Assembly (NCBI GenBank): GCA_028274825.1
Contig: JAQCMZ010000078.1
Location: forward strand, 1 to 24,778
DNA from: Haloferacaceae archaeon
GTDB taxonomy: Archaea > Halobacteriota > Halobacteria > Halobacteriales > Haloferacaceae
Direction: 5' to 3'
Length of the DNA stretch: 24,778 nt
Shown: piece by piece, positions 20,791 to 24,778 of the stretch
Layout: each line of letters begins with the position of its first letter
How positions within the stretch are numbered: the stretch's first letter is position 1
Program-made: the position numbers and the translations under genes
The notes under the pieces: generated by a model
The model's database searches: none
What the model was told of the DNA's origin: nothing
The model's input: only the letters and a program-made list of their open reading frames with translations

Positions 20791-22734
20791 TCAGTCGTCG
20801 CTGGGTGCGGCTGCACTGCCGCTGCCAGTCGAGACGCCCGTTCCTGGTCCGACATCGATATCGAGTGCCTCGAGTTTCTCGTCGGGGACGATCCCGTCGA
20901 TCCAGCCGCGAGCCTCGTAATACTCGTCTTTCATTTGATCCAGCTCCGCGAGTTCACCCTCGGCACCGCCTTGTCCAGGGATAGCCTCTTCGTGTCCTTC
21001 GACAAACCGGCCGGGGAGGTCGTCGTCGCTCCCGTCAAATCCGGCGAGATTGTTGTAGTACCGTTCGAGATTGTACACTCGCTCACCGGCTCTGATCAGT
21101 TCGTCTTCGGTCACGTCTCGGCCAGTCATTCCACCGTACTGGAGAACGTACTCTTCGATTCCTTCTGCGAACGCGCTGAATTTGCAGATATCGAACGAGT
21201 CCGAGACCGCGTGGAGATCTTGGAAGGTGGCGCACAACTCACCTTTCCCTTCCGGCTCGTGGGGGTCGACCTTCTCTGGGATCCCCAGGATCTCGGCTGC
21301 AGGAGTGTAACCCCGGAGATGGCAGGCCCCACGGTTGGAGGTGGCGTAGCCGATTGCCATTCCTTTCATACACCGTGGGTCGTATGCGGCCATCGTCTGG
21401 CCTTTGACCGCAAGGGAGTTGTCGTGAGCATCGCGACGGTCGGCCACTCTGTCGGGACCCTCTGCGAGCAGATCCGCGAGTTCGTCCTCTCGGCGGCTGA
21501 TCCGCTCGATCATCTCGATCATCGTCTCGGCATCGCCCCAGTCGAGTTGGCCAATGTCGTCGAGTTTGCCCTGCTCGGTCATCTCCATGGCCATCGCCAT
21601 CATATTCCCTGCCTCAATGGTGTCCAGACCCATGTCGTTACACCGCTGGAGCATCAGCGCGATCTTGTCGCGGTCATCGTTCATCGCGTTGGGGCCGAGC
21701 GCCCACGCTGATTCGTACTCGTACGACTCCGTCTGAATGTTCATCTCCTCGCCCTTGTGGACTACTTCGGCCTCGACTTCTTTCTTGCAGGCTACAGGAC
21801 AGGAATGACAGGTCGGCTCGTTGACGAGAATGTTCTCTCGAATGTTCTCTCCGGAGACCCGCTCTGCGTCGATACCCGGTTCCGGGTGGCCCGCGGCTGC
21901 CTCGCTGGCCCCGGAGGTGTGTTGAGCGTTCCGCGTCGGCAGTCCGTCCATCTCCTCGGCGACGTTCATCAGCACGTTCGTCCCGTACTGGGAGAGTCCA
22001 CCCTCATTAGGCGCGGTAACGTCGGACTCGCGAATCACTTCCATCGCCTGCTGGTACCCCTCCTGGAACGTATCTGGCTCTGCTGGCGCCTGCATGTCCG
22101 TCCCCGAGCGGACGACGACTGCTTTCAGGTTTTTGTTCCCCATCACCGCACCGGTGCCGCCTCGGCCCGACGCACGGTCGTCTTCGTTGACGATACACGC
22201 GTATCGCACTTCGTTCTCGCCGCCCGGCCCGATCGCCATGACAGAGAGATTCCGGCCGATTTCTCCCTCGAGTTCCTCGCCGATCTGTTCGACAGTGTCG
22301 TGGATCCCCTGTCCCCACAGGTGTGAGGCGTCGCGAAGCTCTACCTCGCCGTCACGCACGTACGCGTACATCGGAGAATCCGCCTGCCCGTCGAACATGA
22401 GCCCGTCGAAGCCAGCCCACTTCAGTCGGGCCCCCGACCACCCGCCGTGATGGGAATCCGTGACTGTCCCCGTCAGGGGAGACTTCGTCACGACGGCAAT
22501 ACGGCCGCTCATCATCGTTTGCGTCCCCGTCAGCGGGCCGTTCATGAAGCACAGCCGGTTCTCCTCGCCAAGCGGGTCGACACCAGCCCCCTTGTCGAAC
22601 ATATAGCGGACTCCGAGTCCTCGGGCACCGATGTATTTGCGGGCGTACTCGTCGTCAACGCCCTGATAGGCCACCTCTCCGTCAGAGAGGTTCACCTGAG
22701 CGAGTCTGTCGTGGAAACCGCTGAGATCAGTCAT
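20791..22734 (-). CDS. Tungsten-dependent aldehyde:ferredoxin oxidoreductase family enzyme
   Basis: This 647-residue protein has full AOR architecture. Such enzymes oxidise aldehydes to carboxylic acids with a W-bispterin and pass electrons through a [4Fe-4S] cluster to ferredoxin in the cytoplasm. The pterin motifs are TKSPLTGTVTDSHHGG, AIGPGGENEVRYACI, GRGGTGAVMGNKNLKAVVV (about 190-208) and GYATSNRGACHLRG (about 462-475). The cluster ligands are C309, C312 and C316 (TCHSCPVACKK) plus C517 (SFDICKF). The tail is Gly/Ser-rich. The ATG at 22734 is the first start and gives the standard length. It is divergent from RaSEA across 173 bp and convergent with azlCD. Substrate cannot be told; a second, cluster-less paralogue lies at 14196-16103. 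Confidence 0.95.
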   Translation of the reverse strand: MTDLSGFHDRLAQVNLSDGEVAYQGVDDEYARKYIGARGLGVRYMFDKGAGVDPLGEENRLCFMNGPLTGTQTMMSGRIAVVTKSPLTGTVTDSHHGGWSGARLKWAGFDGLMFDGQADSPMYAYVRDGEVELRDASHLWGQGIHDTVEQIGEELEGEIGRNLSVMAIGPGGENEVRYACIVNEDDRASGRGGTGAVMGNKNLKAVVVRSGTDMQAPAEPDTFQEGYQQAMEVIRESDVTAPNEGGLSQYGTNVLMNVAEEMDGLPTRNAQHTSGASEAAAGHPEPGIDAERVSGENIRENILVNEPTCHSCPVACKKEVEAEVVHKGEEMNIQTESYEYESAWALGPNAMNDDRDKIALMLQRCNDMGLDTIEAGNMMAMAMEMTEQGKLDDIGQLDWGDAETMIEMIERISRREDELADLLAEGPDRVADRRDAHDNSLAVKGQTMAAYDPRCMKGMAIGYATSNRGACHLRGYTPAAEILGIPEKVDPHEPEGKGELCATFQDLHAVSDSFDICKFSAFAEGIEEYVLQYGGMTGRDVTEDELIRAGERVYNLERYYNNLAGFDGSDDDLPGRFVEGHEEAIPGQGGAEGELAELDQMKDEYYEARGWIDGIVPDEKLEALDIDVGPGTGVSTGSGSAAAPSDD

Positions 22735-22878
22735 AATTACGAACTATCATTACATAGCTGTTGATGTATCTTAGCTGTTACTACGGCGGTGTAACCAATA
22801 CCGATTTCGCCGTCGTGGTCTGGGTCTGCCGCCAGTCGAGTGTGTTCCGTCAGCCGCGACCAGCGGCGGACGAAGCGA

Positions 22879-22885
22879 TTTTACT
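22879..22885 (+). promoter_or_regulatory. TATA-like box for RaSEA
   Basis: TTTTACT is 23-29 nt before the ATG at 22908. It supports that ATG over the in-frame ATG at 22761, which would place the promoter inside the gene. Confidence 0.5.
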
Positions 22886-22907
22886 CTGTCGAGAATTATC
22901 ACGGACA

Positions 22908-24002
22908 ATGGGCAAATCGACCCCTGAAGATCGCGAACACGGTCGAGGAGTGGACGCGCACAATACCGTCATGCGCGAGATCCGGGCAGAACGGACAGAA
23001 ACGCACGATCCGCACACGCCGACCCGGGTCTGGCTCGACGAGAATAACACCCCGGACGGCGTGTGCCAATCGCTGACGATTGTTCTGAACACTGGCGGCT
23101 GCCGACGGGCGCGGGCTGGCGGCTGTGCGATGTGTGGATATATTACAGGATCCGTCGAAGACGGCTCGGTGAGTCACGGAGCACTCCTCGATCAACTCGA
23201 GATCGCTCTCGACCACGAACAAGACAACGCCGATACGCCAGCGGGGCTGGTGAAAATCTACACCTCGGGATCGTTTCTCGACGAGCGAGAGGTTCCCGTC
23301 GAAACACGGCGATATATCGCCGACACGTTCAGTGACCGCGACCGAATTGTCGTGGAATCGCTCCCGGACTTCGTGACCCGAGACAAAATCCGCGAATTTG
23401 CAGATCACGGTCTCACGACCGATATCGCAGTGGGACTGGAGACGGCCACCGACCGTGTTCGCCACGACTGTATCAACAAGAAGTTTGATTTTTCCGATTT
23501 CGAACAAGCCTGTGCCGAAACTACCGCCGCTGCGTCTCTGGCAGACGGTGACGCAGGTGTGAAAGCGTATCTTCTCATGAAGCCGCCGTTCCTGGCGGAA
23601 CCCGAGGCGACTGCCGACATGGTCAGTTCAGTCCGCCGGTGTGCGGATGTCGACGGTTGTCATACTATTTCTGTCAACCCGTGCAACGTCCAACGCCACA
23701 CGATGGTTGATGAACTATTTTATGAGGGAGGTTACCGCCCCCCCTGGCTGTGGAGTGTCGCTCACATGCTAGAAGAGACAGCCGACGTTGACGCAGTCGT
23801 GGTTTCTGATCCCGTCGGCCACGGCTCCGACAGAGGGGCACACAACTGTGGTGACTGTGACAGCCGCGTACAGAAGGCGATCAAAGACTTTGATCTTCGA
23901 CAAGACCCAGACGTGTTCGATCAAGTGTCGTGTGGGTGTGAACGTACCTGGGAACTCGTGTTGGAAGAAGAGACAGCATACAATCAACCGCTCGTCAGTT
24001 GA
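22908..24002 (+). CDS. Archaeosine biosynthesis radical SAM protein RaSEA
   Basis: This 364-residue radical-SAM enzyme belongs to the family that works with ArcS (TgtA2). They convert the lysine adduct of preQ0 at position 15 in tRNA D-loops into archaeosine. The iron-sulfur motif is C65-x7-C73-x2-C76 (GGCRRARAGGCAMCGY), a wide spacing rather than CxxxCxxC. Further features are VKIYTSGSFLDEREVP, VVESLPDFVT, the SAM-region EVG-like VGLETATDRVR, INKKFDF, VKAYLLMKPPFL and VNPCNVQRHTMV. The C-terminus has HNCGDCDSRV and SCGCERTW, possibly a second metal site. ArcS is not in this window. The ATG at 22908 is chosen from motif spacing and the TATA-like box. It looks monocistronic, divergent from AOR. 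Confidence 0.93.
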   Translation: MGKSTPEDREHGRGVDAHNTVMREIRAERTETHDPHTPTRVWLDENNTPDGVCQSLTIVLNTGGCRRARAGGCAMCGYITGSVEDGSVSHGALLDQLEIALDHEQDNADTPAGLVKIYTSGSFLDEREVPVETRRYIADTFSDRDRIVVESLPDFVTRDKIREFADHGLTTDIAVGLETATDRVRHDCINKKFDFSDFEQACAETTAAASLADGDAGVKAYLLMKPPFLAEPEATADMVSSVRRCADVDGCHTISVNPCNVQRHTMVDELFYEGGYRPPWLWSVAHMLEETADVDAVVVSDPVGHGSDRGAHNCGDCDSRVQKAIKDFDLRQDPDVFDQVSCGCERTWELVLEEETAYNQPLVS

Positions 24003-24049
24003 TGGGTGTGGGCCTGCTGCGGCGGTGACGAGAATTGGGTTTTCTGCTC

Positions 24050-24166
24050 TGTTGAATACCGATATCGGTCACGATTATCGGAGGGTGAGTCGGGTCGTGA
24101 GTGGCTAGCCTTCCGGGTTCAAAATCCAGCGTCGTCTCATTATGACCCAGCGGCCGCTATTCAACA
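24050..24166. mobile_element. MITE-like unit with 9-bp inverted ends
   Basis: TGTTGAATA (24050-24058) and TATTCAACA (24158-24166) are perfect inverted repeats bounding 117 bp with no coding. Ends reading CTGTTGAA recall haloarchaeal IS5-group termini, from memory. It may be a non-autonomous derivative; a target duplication was not seen. Confidence 0.3.
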
Positions 24167-24610
24167 CTGTAGGATTTCTCCACTAAAGCGGAGAGCTTCG
24201 ACTCGCTTTGTGTCACTCGTCCATCCACAGTATCGTTCGACTGTGCGTCAAGAAAAGATGATAATCTTCTAACAGTCGATTCCGTGAGATGTCCCGGGGT
24301 CAGACTCCCAAATGCACTTGCCGTTTAGCCACGCCGAGTCAAAGATGTCGTGATCACTCGGCTCTGCACGGTTCTATATGAACGCCGTTAGGGGGTGTGC
24401 GGAGAGCAGTGTGTTCTGGCAGTAATTGTGCCGGTCGGTCCCGATGAGAGCACTGAGTCGGTCGCAAATCAGTGCATGCGACAGCTGGATCTGGGCCAAA
24501 GGCAGATCGATTGATGTTCGAAACGCCTGAAACCAGGTATTATAGCCGGTCTACCAAACTTGCTGATAAACGTGCAGAGCCGAGGTGATCATTGACCCGC
24601 TCAAGAATAT

Positions 24611-24645
24611 GTGAAGTCCCTCGGGGTCAAGCCCCGAGGCTTCAC
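24611..24645. repeat. Strong two-part hairpin, IS200/IS605-type end
   Basis: The inner stem is CCTCGGGG/CCCCGAGG around a TCAAG loop, and the outer stem is GTGAA/TTCAC, giving 13 paired bases. The CTCGGGGTCAAGCCCCGAG core is a common terminal structure of haloarchaeal IS1341-type elements. Confidence 0.55.
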
Positions 24646-24778
24646 CGTTTGGGGTCTGCACAGCACCCGCAGGCGACTGTCAGTCCTCCCGACCTTCTCG
24701 GGAAGGAGTCGGCTGGACTGAACACCCGAACACATCGTTCGTGTCCGTGGAGGTCGCTCCACCACGAGTTGAAACCCC

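Larger units (their letters stand above)
24003..24778. other. 776-bp terminal gap with IS relics, no intact gene
   Basis: ORFs here are short, basic and unlike haloarchaeal proteins. The region holds an inverted-repeat-bounded unit (24050-24166), a hairpin AAAGCG/CGCTTT (24185-24209) and a strong IS605-like hairpin at 24611-24645. The sequence after 24645 may be the edge of a neighbouring IS1341-type element that continues outside the window. Confidence 0.5.

Noticed and set aside
20761..21711. Plus-strand 316-codon ORF over the AOR gene
   Set aside because: It is a shadow of the well-conserved AOR frame, with no family features.
24110..24130. tRNA T-arm-like GGTTCAAAATCC
   Set aside because: The loop is one base too long, the stem does not pair, and no anticodon or acceptor arms are found upstream.
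1..24778. CRISPR arrays, rRNA, tRNA or replication origin
   Set aside because: No regularly spaced repeats, tRNA cloverleaf, rRNA core sequence or Orc1/Cdc6 gene with origin repeats was seen.

Overview
The window reads as haloarchaeal (class Halobacteria) chromosomal or large-replicon DNA. It is GC-rich, the predicted proteins are very acidic, and several genes have a TATA-like box about 25-28 nt before the start codon with no leader. It also encodes hallmark haloarchaeal or archaeal families: a HalX-type receiver protein, a PAS/GAF histidine kinase, tungsten aldehyde:ferredoxin oxidoreductase (AOR) homologues and the archaeosine radical-SAM enzyme RaSEA. No species can be named from the sequence alone.

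Region 1 (about 0.2-11.7 kb, all minus strand) is a cell-surface glycan region. It holds a GT4 glycosyltransferase, a NUDIX hydrolase, a doubtful small ORF, a GT2 glycosyltransferase resembling dolichyl-phosphate hexosyltransferases (AglJ-like), and a 949-residue sensor kinase. Next comes a tightly coupled four-gene unit, in transcription order: MOP/Wzx-type flippase, sequon-rich single-pass membrane protein, sulfatase-superfamily enzyme, GT4 glycosyltransferase. Overlaps or very short gaps suggest translational coupling of most of the unit. Together these genes could build, flip and decorate a surface polysaccharide or N-glycan.

Region 2 (about 11.7-13.3 kb, plus strand) diverges from the flippase operon. 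It encodes an HxlR winged-helix + receiver + HalX fusion and then a stand-alone Rcp1-like response regulator. The divergent promoter holds perfect palindromes, one lying on the predicted transcription start, so auto-repression and control of the flippase operon are plausible.

Region 3 (about 14.2-22.7 kb) is the most unusual. It contains two AOR-family proteins. One (20791-22734) is canonical, with CxxCxxxC plus a distal Cys. The other (14196-16103) keeps pterin-site motifs but has lost all four [4Fe-4S] ligands. Between them lie a domain resembling haloarchaeal DUF7124, a coiled-coil orphan, a MoaD-like protein overlapping a small protein that resembles the C-terminal domain of the Thermus MoaD-related protein, another orphan, and an AzlC/AzlD amino-acid exporter pair. 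I read this as a candidate tungsto-enzyme module with a cluster-less AOR partner; that functional reading is inference.

Region 4 (22.9-24.0 kb) encodes RaSEA for archaeosine tRNA modification. The gaps at 13.3-14.2, 16.9-17.2, 17.6-18.3, 20.64-20.79 and 24.0-24.8 kb hold stem-loops like the termini of IS200/IS605 (IS1341-type) elements but no intact transposase. They look like decayed elements or MITEs bordering the AOR region.
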